DNA of 40,785 bases, taken from positions 1-40,785 of the forward strand of contig CAZPHD010000028.1 of assembly GCA_964586225.1 (NCBI GenBank). Direction: 5' to 3'. This DNA is from JANJUB01 sp964586225. GTDB taxonomy: Bacteria; Armatimonadota; Fimbriimonadia; Fimbriimonadales; Fimbriimonadaceae. This document shows, one piece after another, positions 7,793 through 17,090 of this stretch. A model generated the notes under the pieces. It did no database searches, had not been told where the DNA came from, and worked only from the letters and a program-made list of their open reading frames with translations. Both the position numbers and the translations under genes were made by a program. Each line of letters starts with the position of its first letter. Position 1 is the stretch's first letter.

Positions 7793-8944
7793 ATGTCATC
7801 CCGCTTGAACGTCGGCCTGATCGGCTATCAATTCATGGGCAAGGCCCACAGCAACGCCTACCGCCAAGTCAACCGCTACTTCGATCTTCCCTACCAAGTC
7901 GGCATGCACACCGTGTGTGGACGCTCGGAAGCCCGCGTCAGGGCCGCCGCCGACAACCTCGGCTGGGAGAACTACTCCACCGACTGGCGTCGCGTCGTAG
8001 AAGATCCGGACATCCAGATCGTCGACATCTCCACGCCCGGCGATTCCCACTGTGAAATCGCACTCGCCGCCGCTGCCGCGGGCAAGATCGTCTTCTGCGA
8101 GAAGCCGATCGGAAACACGCTGGATGAGGCCAAGCGCATGCTCGACGCGGTTCAACAAGCCGACGTTCCCCATGCTGTCTTTCACAACTACCGAAAGGCC
8201 CCGGCCGTCGCCCTCGCCAAGCAAATGATCGATGACGGCACGCTGGGCACGATCTATCACATGCGCGCGACCTATCTTCAAGATTGGATTGCCGATCCGA
8301 ACTTCCCGCTCGTATGGCGGCTGCAGAAGGACAAAGCCGGATCAGGCTCGCATGGCGACCTCGGCGCTCACTTGATCGACCTTGCTCGATTTCTCGTCGG
8401 AGACTTCGACGAAGTCTCCGGCCTGCTGCACACCTTCGTGAAGCAACGCCCACTCGCCGGAGCCATCGACGACAAGATGGGAGCGGCTGCCTCCACCGAA
8501 ATGGGCGAGGTGACCGTCGACGATGCGGCCATGTTTCTGGCTCGCTTCAAGAGTGGCGCGCTTGGGACGTTCGAGGCAACCCGTTTCGCCGTCGGACGGA
8601 AGAACTACAACCGATTCGAAATCAACGGCTCGAAGGGCTCCGTCGTGTTCAACATGGAAAGGATGAACGAGCTTGAGTATTACAACACCGGTGACGCTCC
8701 CGGAACCCACGGATTCCGCGTCATTCAGGCCACCGAAGCCAGCCACCCTTACGCCGGGCGCTACTGGCCCGTCGGGCACATCATTGGCTACGAGCACACG
8801 TTTATCAACCTCGTGGCCGACGCGATCAGCGCCATCCATCGCGCAGAACTTCCCAGCCCGAACTTCTTCGATGGCTACGAAAATCAGCGAATCCTTGACG
8901 CGGTCGAGGAAAGCGCCAGCACGCGGAGTTGGGTGAGCCTCTAA
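7793..8944 (+). CDS. Gfo/Idh/MocA family oxidoreductase
   Basis: A 383-residue NAD(P)-dependent sugar or inositol-type dehydrogenase. The N-terminal Rossmann motif is VGLIGYQFMGKAHSNAY and the family's CEKPIG follows at about residue 103; the C-terminal alpha/beta domain (from about residue 130) holds the GSGSHGDLGAHLIDLARFL region that carries catalytic Asp/His residues. The substrate cannot be read from sequence. It begins soon after the terminator of the RRM gene with only a weak ribosome site, and its TAA is directly followed by the GTG start of guaA, with no spacer, so the two are almost certainly translated from one message. A metabolic link to purine synthesis is not obvious. Confidence 0.92.
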   Translation: MSSRLNVGLIGYQFMGKAHSNAYRQVNRYFDLPYQVGMHTVCGRSEARVRAAADNLGWENYSTDWRRVVEDPDIQIVDISTPGDSHCEIALAAAAAGKIVFCEKPIGNTLDEAKRMLDAVQQADVPHAVFHNYRKAPAVALAKQMIDDGTLGTIYHMRATYLQDWIADPNFPLVWRLQKDKAGSGSHGDLGAHLIDLARFLVGDFDEVSGLLHTFVKQRPLAGAIDDKMGAAASTEMGEVTVDDAAMFLARFKSGALGTFEATRFAVGRKNYNRFEINGSKGSVVFNMERMNELEYYNTGDAPGTHGFRVIQATEASHPYAGRYWPVGHIIGYEHTFINLVADAISAIHRAELPSPNFFDGYENQRILDAVEESASTRSWVSL

Positions 8945-10465
8945 GTGCAACACCAACGTGTTTTCGTCATTGACTTCGGCGGCCAATACACGCAGCTCAT
9001 CGTCCGGCGGATGCGCGAGCTCGGCGTTTACAGCGAGATGATCCCGTGGATGACGGCGGCGGATCGGCTCCGGGCCGATCGCCCCGATGCCGTAATCCTC
9101 AGCGGCGGACCGCGCTCCGTGCTTGAGGACGGCGCCCCTGACCTTGATCTGTCGCTCATCAACGGACTCCCCGTGCTGGGCATCTGCTACGGGATGCAAC
9201 TCATGGCCCACCGGATGGGCGGGCGCGTTGAGAAGGCTCACGACCGAGAATATGGCCACCGGATGCTGACGAGGCGCACGGGCATCAGTAGCCAACTCAC
9301 GACCGGTGAAGTCTGGATGTCGCATGGCGATCAGGTTCGCGAAGTGCCCCCCACGTTCACCGTTACCGCATCGACCGACTCGTGCCCCATCGCGGGCATG
9401 GAAGACCCGGCGGGACGGCGGTTTGGCGTGCAGTTCCACCCCGAAGTCACCCACACGCCCGGCGGCAAGGATTTGCTCCGTGCCTTCGTTGATGCGGCAG
9501 GGCTCAAACGCGACTGGACCGCCGAGAACTTCATCGACGAGCAAGTCGCGAAGATTCGGGAGACCGTTGGCACGTACGGCAAGGTGCTGTCTGCGGTCTC
9601 GGGCGGCGTCGATTCAAGCGTCATGGCGGCACTGCTGATTAAGGCGATCGGCGACCGCGCGGTTTGCGTGTTTGTCAATCACGGCCTGCTGAGGAAGAAC
9701 GAGGCCGAGCAGGTCATCGAGACGTTTGGCGCGCACTTCAACGGCAACCTACACGCTTTCGATGAGCGCCAGCGATTTTTCGGTGCCTTGGCCGGCGTCA
9801 CCGACCCCGAAGCCAAGCGCAAGATCATCGGCGAGCACTTCGTGCGGGTGTTCGAAGATCACGCCCAGGAGCTTGCCGGGTGCGACTTCCTCGCCCAGGG
9901 CACACTGTATCCCGACGTCATCGAGTCGGGCTCACCGACGGCGGCGAAGATCAAGACTCACCACAACGTTGGTGGACTGCCCGATTGGATGCAACTCAAG
10001 CTCATCGAGCCCCTTCGATGGCTGTTCAAGGATGAAGTTCGGGCCGTCGGCCGCGTGCTGGGTTTGCCCGATGACATGGTTGATCGCGAGCCCTTCCCCG
10101 GTCCGGGACTGGCGGTTCGCATTCTTGGTGAAGTCACGCCCGAGCGGGTGGCGATCGTGCAAGATGCGGATTGGATCTTCCGATCGGAACTTCGTGCGCA
10201 TGGCCTTCACACGGGGATATGGCAGAGTTACGCGGCACTCCTCGACGTGCGATCAGTAGGCGTGATGGGTGACGAACGAACCTACATGCATCCGATCGTG
10301 CTCCGCGCGGTGGAAAGCGAGGACGCCATGACGGCCCGCGCCGTGAAGATTCCGTTCGAGGTTCTCGAGCACGTGGCCCGTCGGATCGTCAATGAAGTCG
10401 CTGGAGTCAATCGCGTGCTCTATGATCTCACGAGCAAACCGCCCGCTACGATCGAGTGGGAGTAG
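8945..10465 (+). CDS. guaA: GMP synthase (glutamine-hydrolysing)
   Basis: A 506-residue enzyme converting XMP to GMP with glutamine and ATP. The N-terminal class I glutaminase has the nucleophile C81 in GICYGMQ and the His/Glu pair in VQFHPEVTH. The ATP pyrophosphatase domain shows the P-loop SGGVDSSVMAAL, and the C-terminal dimerisation domain ends in the typical KPPATIEWE. Full length for the family. The start is GTG, abutting the oxidoreductase stop. Confidence 0.97.
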   Translation: MQHQRVFVIDFGGQYTQLIVRRMRELGVYSEMIPWMTAADRLRADRPDAVILSGGPRSVLEDGAPDLDLSLINGLPVLGICYGMQLMAHRMGGRVEKAHDREYGHRMLTRRTGISSQLTTGEVWMSHGDQVREVPPTFTVTASTDSCPIAGMEDPAGRRFGVQFHPEVTHTPGGKDLLRAFVDAAGLKRDWTAENFIDEQVAKIRETVGTYGKVLSAVSGGVDSSVMAALLIKAIGDRAVCVFVNHGLLRKNEAEQVIETFGAHFNGNLHAFDERQRFFGALAGVTDPEAKRKIIGEHFVRVFEDHAQELAGCDFLAQGTLYPDVIESGSPTAAKIKTHHNVGGLPDWMQLKLIEPLRWLFKDEVRAVGRVLGLPDDMVDREPFPGPGLAVRILGEVTPERVAIVQDADWIFRSELRAHGLHTGIWQSYAALLDVRSVGVMGDERTYMHPIVLRAVESEDAMTARAVKIPFEVLEHVARRIVNEVAGVNRVLYDLTSKPPATIEWE

Positions 10466-10626
10466 CCCACCGCTCACCTTCCTCGAAGACATGGCCCTTT
10501 CAGGAGGGTACAGGGCGGCCGAGAGAGCCCGGTCAGAAGTGATCAATGCGACCTCCGTTCACGGTAATCCGCGGTGCCTTGGATTTTGAGAAGATTCGTG
10601 CTAACCTAAGAATCTTGGAGGATTCA

Positions 10627-13278
10627 GTGAGAGATTTTGCATTACCGCGAACCACGCCGGACGGCGTTGTGCGGCTTTCGATGATCGCCATGGCGGTCGG
10701 CATCGTGGCCTGGGGCTATCTGCAGTTCGGGCCAACCCCGCCTTCCGCTCCGTTGATGGGCGGGCAGATTCAAAGTGATGTCAAGGGTAGCAATGGTGCC
10801 GGCCCTGGGCATACGCCAGTTCCGGGCAAGATCAAGGGCGAATATGCCCCCGGAGTGGTGATTGTTCGCTTCGAAGACAGCGTCCCCGCCAGGAAGCGTC
10901 AAGCTGTTGCGGGACAATTTGGTCTCGTCGAAGATACGACCGTGAAATCCCCGTATTTCAACCGGTTCTTCATTGGACGGACGGCAAAGACTCAACAGAT
11001 GTCGGTTGAAGACGCGATCCACGTGCTGGAGCGCGACGCCTCGATTCGCTATGCCGAACCGGATATGCGCGTCTACCCCGATCAGAACCTTCCCAACGAT
11101 CCTCGCTTCGTCGACATGTGGGGTTTGCACAACATCGGCCAGTCGGGCGGCACCTTTGATGCCGATATTGATGCGCCAGAAGCATGGACCACAGCGGGAA
11201 CGAATCCCAAGGTGATCGTTGGACTCCTCGACGATGGCGTCCAGATGAACCACCCCGACCTCGTCGGCAACCTGTTTATCAACCCCGGCGAAATCCCTAA
11301 CAACGGAATCGATGACGACGGCAATGGCTTCGTCGATGACGTGAGCGGCTGGGACTTCTCCAGTGGCGACAATAACCCCAATCCCGGCGGCAGCGATTCG
11401 CACGGAACGCACACCGCAGGCACCATCGCCGCGGTGACCAACAACGGCATAGGCGTCGCCGGTGTTGCCCAAGATGTTCGCCTCTTGCCGATTCGAATGT
11501 ATGGCGGACCCAATCAGTGGATGAGTGCGCTCGTGCAGGGCATTGATTACAGCCGTATCATGGGCGCGAAAGTCGTCAGCGTGAGCTACAACATCGACGG
11601 CTACACCCAAGCCCTGTCCGATGCGATCGGGCGCGCAGACGCCGCTGACATGATCTACGTGAACTCGGCCGGTAACAACGGGCAAAACGCCGACGGCCTG
11701 CGCGGTGCGCTACGCAATGTGCATCAGAACATCGTGTTCGTCGCCGCCACCGATCGCAACGATCAGAAGGCGTCGTTCTCGAACTTCGGCATGACGGTCG
11801 ACATCGCCGCACCGGGCGTGGACGTGCTGAGCACGGTCACCGGAAGCGGGTACGACTACTACAGCGGCACCTCCATGGCCTGCCCGCACATGGCCGGTGC
11901 CATTGCGGTCATCCGCGCCAAGTTCCCCGCCCTCACCGACCGTCAAACGCTCGACCGCTTGATCGGTACCGCCGATATGCTGCCGAACCTGCAAGGCGTC
12001 ATCGCGGGCGGTCGCTTGAATCTGAACAACGCGCTTGACGACGACTCGACTCCGCCTAGCGATCCGAGCAACTTCCACCTGCAAGCGAAGGCAACCGCCT
12101 CGCTTCGTGTCGGATTCAACGGTAGCGGCGATGACGGCACCGTGGGTCAGGCCTCGCGCTACGAGATTCGCTACTCCCCGGCTCCGATTCACATCGGCAA
12201 CTGGGAATCGGCTACCCGGATCAATCTCAACGTGCCGCCCGTCAATCACGGTGCGCCCGTTGCTGTCGAAATCCCGGTGCCGCCACAGACCTCCTTGTAC
12301 TTCGCGCTACGCGCGTTCGACAACATGGGCAATCCGTCGGGCGTCGTCTCCGCTGGACCTTGGCGTTCGAACTTCGTGTTGTACGACAACATGGAGTCGG
12401 CGTCCTGGTTTGCTCCGGTGAATGGTCCGTGGGCTCGCACCACCGAACAATCTTCGAGTGGAGTTCGGGCCTGGTCCGATTCGCCGGGCGGTAGCTATGC
12501 CAACAATCTGAACATTGCGCTCGCAACCGGCAAGCTTCCGTTCATGTCCGTGCAGAATCTCGGACCGGGGGCCAGCTACGCCATGGCCTTCCGCGTGAAG
12601 TATGACCTTGAGTCAGGCTACGACTTCCTGTACTACGACTACTCCCCGGATGGCTCAAGCTGGACGAACCTTGGGCGCGTCACCGGTGCCAGCGACTGGA
12701 CCACCGTCGCCGCCGCCCTGCCGTCCAATGCGAAGACGGGCTACTTCCGCTTCCGCATGACGAGTGACGGTTCCGTGGTTCGGGACGGCGTCTACATTGA
12801 CGACGTCATGATCCAGCCGCTGGTCGCCCTGCATAGCGACGACATGACCAATCCGGGCAACTGGACGGCTCAGTCGCCCTGGGCGCTGACCGGTAGCAAC
12901 TTCTACAGCGGTCCTTCCTCGTGGACGGATAGCCCCGGAGGCAACTACACGAACAACATCAACGTGAACCTGACGAGCGTCGGCACGGTCGATACGTCGG
13001 CCTTTGGCAACGTGCAAGTCACGTTCCGCGCGTTCATCAGCACGGAGTCGGGTTATGACTTCCTCAAGGTGTTCACAGCCATCAACGGCGGCGGCTACAC
13101 CGAGCGAGGAAGTTGGTCTGGCAACCTTGCGTCGTGGAATCAATACTCCGTTCCGGCAGGTGGTTCGGGTGCCGTAGGCATTCGGTTCAACTTCAGCTCG
13201 GACGGATCGGTCGTTGGCGATGGCGTCTATGTGGACGACCTGCGCCTGGTGGGCGAACCCTTCGTGTTCGTCCCGTAG
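10627..13278 (+). CDS. Secreted subtilisin-like serine protease (S8) with two C-terminal beta domains
   Basis: About 883 residues. A GTG start at 10627 is preferred: GGAGG lies five bases before it, whereas the upstream in-frame ATG at 10546 has no ribosome site. An N-terminal hydrophobic helix (VRLSMIAMAVGIVAWGYLQF) exports it. An inhibitor I9-like propeptide follows (GVVIVRFEDSVPARKRQAV), then the S8 domain with the triad D202 (LLDDGV), H259 (SHGTHTAG) and S416 (SGTSMACPHMAG). After a Fn3-like stretch come two similar domains of about 150 residues, each with a W-(S/T)-DSPGG-x-Y motif, ESGYDFL and DG-V-Y-(I/V)-DD, resembling the C-terminal domains of secreted M6-type peptidases. Likely extracellular protein degradation. 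Confidence 0.93.
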   Translation: MRDFALPRTTPDGVVRLSMIAMAVGIVAWGYLQFGPTPPSAPLMGGQIQSDVKGSNGAGPGHTPVPGKIKGEYAPGVVIVRFEDSVPARKRQAVAGQFGLVEDTTVKSPYFNRFFIGRTAKTQQMSVEDAIHVLERDASIRYAEPDMRVYPDQNLPNDPRFVDMWGLHNIGQSGGTFDADIDAPEAWTTAGTNPKVIVGLLDDGVQMNHPDLVGNLFINPGEIPNNGIDDDGNGFVDDVSGWDFSSGDNNPNPGGSDSHGTHTAGTIAAVTNNGIGVAGVAQDVRLLPIRMYGGPNQWMSALVQGIDYSRIMGAKVVSVSYNIDGYTQALSDAIGRADAADMIYVNSAGNNGQNADGLRGALRNVHQNIVFVAATDRNDQKASFSNFGMTVDIAAPGVDVLSTVTGSGYDYYSGTSMACPHMAGAIAVIRAKFPALTDRQTLDRLIGTADMLPNLQGVIAGGRLNLNNALDDDSTPPSDPSNFHLQAKATASLRVGFNGSGDDGTVGQASRYEIRYSPAPIHIGNWESATRINLNVPPVNHGAPVAVEIPVPPQTSLYFALRAFDNMGNPSGVVSAGPWRSNFVLYDNMESASWFAPVNGPWARTTEQSSSGVRAWSDSPGGSYANNLNIALATGKLPFMSVQNLGPGASYAMAFRVKYDLESGYDFLYYDYSPDGSSWTNLGRVTGASDWTTVAAALPSNAKTGYFRFRMTSDGSVVRDGVYIDDVMIQPLVALHSDDMTNPGNWTAQSPWALTGSNFYSGPSSWTDSPGGNYTNNINVNLTSVGTVDTSAFGNVQVTFRAFISTESGYDFLKVFTAINGGGYTERGSWSGNLASWNQYSVPAGGSGAVGIRFNFSSDGSVVGDGVYVDDLRLVGEPFVFVP

Positions 13279-13286
13279 TCTCAGAC

Positions 13287-13320
13287 GACGCCGGGCACCG
13301 CTTTTGCGTGGCCCGGCGTC
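13287..13320 (+). terminator. Hairpin after the subtilase gene
   Basis: GACGCCGGGC (13287-13296) pairs perfectly with GCCCGGCGTC (13311-13320), with an inner CGC/GCG pair; followed by CTTAT. A terminator or attenuator; the tail has few T residues. Confidence 0.65.
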
Positions 13321-13348
13321 CTTATCCCATAGGAGGAATCCCACTCAC

Positions 13349-14662
13349 ATGAAAACCATCATCCGCGCAACGCTCCTCGCGCTCGCGCTCTCGGCAAGCT
13401 TGGCCTTTGCTCAGCAAGCCGGTAGTGGCGCCGAGGCACTCAAGTCGTTGAATGAGTTGCAGCAGAAACTGTACTCCGACGCCCAGAAGGCGGGCCAGCG
13501 CCCCAACGCAGTCGAGATCAACGCCGCCATGCAAGCCAAAGCGGCCGAGCTTATCGCCAACATCGACATCGACAAGATCGAGGCCGCGGAAGCGTACAAC
13601 TGGGCCCAGGTGTTCAGCCGCGCGGGCAAGAACGTCGAAACCTGCGACTTGGTGAAGAAGTATCTGACCACCAACCCCGATGCTTCGAATAAATACACCG
13701 CGCAGATGCTGATGCTCAGTGCATGCAACGCTCTCGGCGAAGCCGACATGCTGCAATCGACGCTCCGCGACATCCGGGTGCCGAATGCCACGCTGTCCAC
13801 CTCGCTCGCCAGCAGCACCGTCTATCAGTTCGTGGACACCGTCGCCAAGAAGAAAGGCGTCGGCGAAGCGATCGAAACCCTGAACGATGTCGAGACGCCC
13901 CTCATTCTCGACGCGCCAGCCGACTATGCCAAGCGCATGCTGGCCGCCGAGAAGGCTCGCAATGCGAACAACCCCAACTTCAAGCCGAAGCCGGACGACG
14001 AGCGTCTGAAGGAACTCGAAGTTCAGGGCAAGAATGCCAGCCTCAGCATGAAGTTCATGTTCGTCGAAAAGCGGGCCGAGCTTCTGATGGACGCCGGCCG
14101 CAAGGACGAGGCGATCAAGACGCTCGACACCTTTATCGGAACGCTCGAAGAAGGCTCACCGATTCGACGCAGTTTCAATGGTGCGCGCGTTCAGATGACG
14201 CTGCCCGGCACCGCCGCTCCCGCGATCACGTTTGAGCGTGGCTACGGAGATTTCAAGGGCCTCGAAGCGCTGAAGGGCAAGGTCGTGATCCTCGATTTCT
14301 TCGCCCACTGGTGCGGCCCGTGCATCGCGTCGTTCCCCGACATGAAGCAGCTTTACAGCGACTTCAAGGGCAAGGGCCTGGAGATCGTCGGCTTCACCAC
14401 GTACTACGGCTACTACAAGACCGAGCGAGGCATCTCGAAGGACGCCGAGTTCGCCAAGATGGCCGAGTTCATCAAGGACTACGACCTGCCGTGGCCGGTG
14501 GTCTACGGTGAGCGAACGAACTTTGATGCCTACGGCGTGACGGGCATTCCGCACGTGGCGGTGATCGGCCGCGATGGCAGCGTCACGAAGATCAAGGTGG
14601 GCTACAGCGCCGCCAGCTTCAAGGAGTTCCGCGCGTACATCGAGAAGTTGCTCAGCGAGTAG
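13349..14662 (+). CDS. TlpA-like thioredoxin-fold protein, exported
   Basis: A 437-residue protein. The signal peptide (MKTIIRATLLALALSASLAFAQQ) predicts export. Residues of about 25-280 form a helical region, probably repeat-like and rich in Ala and Lys, of no family I recognise. The C-terminal 150 residues are a thioredoxin-like domain with GKVVILDFFAHWCGPCIASFP carrying the redox C-x-x-C and the cis-Pro in GVTGIPHVAVI. Likely a disulfide reductase/oxidoreductase outside the cytoplasm. ATG 13349 has AGGAGG 12 bases upstream; a longer in-frame start would lie in the subtilase gene. Confidence 0.9.
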   Translation: MKTIIRATLLALALSASLAFAQQAGSGAEALKSLNELQQKLYSDAQKAGQRPNAVEINAAMQAKAAELIANIDIDKIEAAEAYNWAQVFSRAGKNVETCDLVKKYLTTNPDASNKYTAQMLMLSACNALGEADMLQSTLRDIRVPNATLSTSLASSTVYQFVDTVAKKKGVGEAIETLNDVETPLILDAPADYAKRMLAAEKARNANNPNFKPKPDDERLKELEVQGKNASLSMKFMFVEKRAELLMDAGRKDEAIKTLDTFIGTLEEGSPIRRSFNGARVQMTLPGTAAPAITFERGYGDFKGLEALKGKVVILDFFAHWCGPCIASFPDMKQLYSDFKGKGLEIVGFTTYYGYYKTERGISKDAEFAKMAEFIKDYDLPWPVVYGERTNFDAYGVTGIPHVAVIGRDGSVTKIKVGYSAASFKEFRAYIEKLLSE

Positions 14663-14672
14663 CTTGGCACCG

Positions 14673-14702
14673 GAGGATAGGTCTTATATAGGACCTATCC
14701 TC
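14673..14702. terminator. Two-way terminator between convergent genes
   Basis: GAGGATAGGTC (14673-14683) and GACCTATCCTC (14692-14702) form a perfect 11-bp stem with an 8-base loop between the stops of the TlpA-like gene and glyQ. Confidence 0.7.
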
Positions 14703-14704
14703 TC

Positions 14705-15637
14705 CTACTTGTACGGCTCCATATACTTCAAACAACACGCCCTCACCAGGGCGCGAATCCGCTGGATGTAGGTCGCCCGCTGGGTGACGCCGACCGCGCC
14801 GCGCGCGTCCAGCAGGTTGAACACGTGCCCGCACTTGAGGGCCAAATCGAACGCCGGATAAACCAGCGCCTGTGGCCCCTCAAGTTCGATTTCCCCCGTG
14901 GGAGCGTCCGCGTTCGCCGTGAGAATCCCGATCTCGCCATCCCAGTACACCGGCGTCTCAATCACCCGCTTCGACTCGGCCTCGTAGAGATCGAACAACT
15001 GGAACAGCATCTCCGTCGAGGCGACCTCGAAGTTGTACACATTGTGCTGCATCTCAAGCTGCCACTCAGCTTGGCGATACGACACGCGGTCGTTCCACAT
15101 GAGTCCGTCCCAGAACGAGGTTTGGCCATTGAGCATGAGCACCAGCCGCTCGGGGCCGTAGGTGAGTTCGGCGCACACCGGGTTGCATTCGATGCCGCCC
15201 ATCTGCTGAAAGAACGTGAACTGCGAGATTTCGGTGCCGTCGAGCCACACTTCCCAGCCGACACCCGCCGCGCCCAGCGAGGGGTTCTCCCAATCGTCCT
15301 CGACGAGCCGCACATCGTTCTTTGTGGTGTCGAAGCCGAGCGCGTTGAGCGACTCCATGTACAGGTCCACCACGTTCTCGGGCGAAGGCTTTAGGATCAC
15401 CTGATACTGGTAGTAGCGCTGATTCCGCATGGGGTTGCGGGTGTAGCGGCCGTCCGCTGGGCGGCGCGAGGGCTGGACATAGGCGACGTTCCACGGCTCG
15501 GGGCCAAGGCACTTCAGCGCGGTCGCGGGATGCGAGGTCCCCGCGCCGACTTCGGTGTCGTAGCCTTGATAGATCAAACACCCCTGGGCGGCCCAGTAGT
15601 CGTTGAGTCGCCGTATCAGCTCCTGCATCGTCAGCAT
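14705..15637 (-). CDS. glyQ: Glycyl-tRNA synthetase alpha subunit
   Basis: A 310-residue GlyQ, the catalytic subunit of the alpha2-beta2 bacterial glycyl-tRNA synthetase. Diagnostic stretches include YWAAQGCLIYQGYDTEVGAG, HPATALKCLGPEPWNVAYV, PSRRPADGRYTRNPMR and FTFFQQMGGIECNPV. The ATG at 15635-15637 (MLTMQELI) is chosen because homology begins there; a second ATG three codons later is equally possible. The beta subunit gene glyS, often adjacent, is not in the window: upstream is a pilin-like gene with its own terminator. Confidence 0.96.
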   Translation of the reverse strand: MLTMQELIRRLNDYWAAQGCLIYQGYDTEVGAGTSHPATALKCLGPEPWNVAYVQPSRRPADGRYTRNPMRNQRYYQYQVILKPSPENVVDLYMESLNALGFDTTKNDVRLVEDDWENPSLGAAGVGWEVWLDGTEISQFTFFQQMGGIECNPVCAELTYGPERLVLMLNGQTSFWDGLMWNDRVSYRQAEWQLEMQHNVYNFEVASTEMLFQLFDLYEAESKRVIETPVYWDGEIGILTANADAPTGEIELEGPQALVYPAFDLALKCGHVFNLLDARGAVGVTQRATYIQRIRALVRACCLKYMEPYK

Positions 15638-15668
15638 CGGCTGAGAGGATACCGGAGTAACACCGAAA

Positions 15669-15697
15669 GGGCCGAACCGCTCTCCGCGGCTCGGCCC
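15669..15697 (-). terminator. Terminator of the pilin-like gene
   Basis: On the minus strand GGGCCGAGCCGC, loop GGAGA, GCGGTTCGGCCC, then TTTCGGTGTT. The one imperfect pair is G-U only when read from the minus strand, which points to use by the pilin gene. Confidence 0.7.
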
Positions 15698-15719
15698 TCG
15701 AGCATGACCTCGATTCGGT

Positions 15720-16061
<342 letters not shown>

Positions 16062-16270
16062 GTAGCTCTTCGTCCTCCGACGTTGCAAGATTCTCGGTCT
16101 TGCTCGTTTTGTGCATTCCACGCCCCCAACTGGGTCGACCCTGGTAATCCTGCTTGGATTTGTCCGGTCCCTGGGTTCGAGGCATGGTGCGCAAGCCAAG
16201 CTGTGCAACACCTAAAGAGATTTTCGGAAGACGGGGAGTGGTTTCTAGAGGTCTAGATTTCAAGAAAGAG

Positions 16271-16322
16271 GATTTTGGATTTTGGATTTTGGATTGTCGG
16301 AGTCTCACCCAAATCCAAGATA
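16271..16322. repeat. TTTTGGA heptamer tract at the araD stop
   Basis: TTTTGGATTTTGGATTTTGG (three heptamers plus) at 16271-16295 on the plus strand, with a shorter inverted arm AAATCCAAG at 16311-16319, directly beyond the araD TGA. Read from the araD strand it forms a hairpin just after the stop codon. Confidence 0.75.
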
Positions 16323-17090
16323 TCACTGTCCATACCGGTTGTGATACCGGTCGTACCACTTCTCCGCTTCCTCGGCGGGAATGGGCAGAGGGCTGCCGAT
16401 CTGCATGGCCAGCCAAACCGTCTTCGCGACATCCTCGGTCATCACGGCGGCCTTGAGCGCCGCCTTCGGCGAGCTACCCCACGCGAACACGCCATGGTTA
16501 CCCAGCAGAATCGCGGGCGCGCGGTTTCGGTACTGCAAGATCGCCTCGCCGATGTGCTCGCCCTCGTTGTCCACATAAGGCGCACACGGAATCTCCGCGC
16601 CGAACTCGTCGGCGATTGCGGTCAGCACCAACGGGATTGAACGCCCAACCGCCGCGAAGGCCGTCGCGTAGTTGCTGTGCGTGTGGATCACTCCCCGAAT
16701 GCCGGGGATGTTTCGGTAGAGGAAGAGGTGATGAGGGAGGTCAACACTGGGGCGCAAGGACTCCCCCTCTCCTCGAAGGGCTATCGTCTTCGAGGGGAGG
16801 GGGCCGGGGGGTGGGGAAACTCCCCCTCTCCTCGAAGGGCTATCGTCTTCGAGGGGAGGGGGTTGGGGGGTGGGGAGAATCTCCCCCGTGCTCACCCGCA
16901 CCGCCACCAGATTCTCGGGCGTGATCGCCTCGTAGTCCATCCCCGACGGCTTGATGAACAGCACATCATGCTCCGGCGAGTATCCGCTCGCATTCCCCGA
17001 ATGCATCGTTACCAGCCCCGCGCGAGGCAGGGCCCAGTTCGCCTCTGCCACTGCCTGCCGCAAAGCCAACAGCTCAGACTCCACGGACAT
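16323..17090 (-). CDS. araD: L-ribulose-5-phosphate 4-epimerase with repeat-encoded insert
   Basis: A 255-residue class II aldolase-family epimerase that turns L-ribulose-5-phosphate into D-xylulose-5-phosphate. Family blocks are ANWALPRAGLVTMHSGNASG, FIKPSGMDY, the zinc ligands in GVIHTHSNYA (H136, H138) and GNHGVFAWG, and the C-terminal YGQ. Between GEIL (residue 72) and RPSVDLPHH (113) lie about 40 residues foreign to the family, encoded by two tandem copies of a GC-rich hairpin repeat, read in two different frames yet keeping the gene open. The insert sits just before the loop that in E. coli AraD binds substrate phosphate, so activity could be affected. The start overlaps the end of araB: ATG at 17090 touches GGAGG, GTG at 17084 is better spaced. 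Confidence 0.9.
   Translation of the reverse strand: MSVESELLALRQAVAEANWALPRAGLVTMHSGNASGYSPEHDVLFIKPSGMDYEAITPENLVAVRVSTGEILPTPQPPPLEDDSPSRRGGVSPPPGPLPSKTIALRGEGESLRPSVDLPHHLFLYRNIPGIRGVIHTHSNYATAFAAVGRSIPLVLTAIADEFGAEIPCAPYVDNEGEHIGEAILQYRNRAPAILLGNHGVFAWGSSPKAALKAAVMTEDVAKTVWLAMQIGSPLPIPAEEAEKWYDRYHNRYGQ
16760..16816 (-). repeat. GC-rich hairpin element, copy 1 (inside araD)
   Basis: 57 bp beginning ACTCCCCCTCTCCTCGAAGG and ending GGGGGGTGGGG on the plus strand. The arms CCCCCTCTCCTCGAAG and CTTCGAGGGGAGGGGG pair with one mismatch around the loop GGCTATCGT. On the araD strand it encodes PGPLPSKTIALRGEGES in frame. Confidence 0.9.
16819..16875 (-). repeat. GC-rich hairpin element, copy 2 (inside araD)
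   Basis: A second copy, 59 bp on from copy 1, same orientation and nearly identical; differs at one or two bases in the GGGGG(CC/TT)GGGGGG segment. Being 59 bp away it is read in another frame, giving PPPLEDDSPSRRGGVS. The third frame would contain a TAG in the loop. Confidence 0.9.

Noticed and set aside
8342..9544. A 400-codon minus-strand frame
   Set aside because: It spans the antisense of the oxidoreductase and guaA, both of which have full family motifs.
10466..10626. A riboswitch upstream of the subtilase gene
   Set aside because: The 160-base gap has short pairing arms only (GCCCT/AGGGC) and matches no riboswitch consensus I can recognise.
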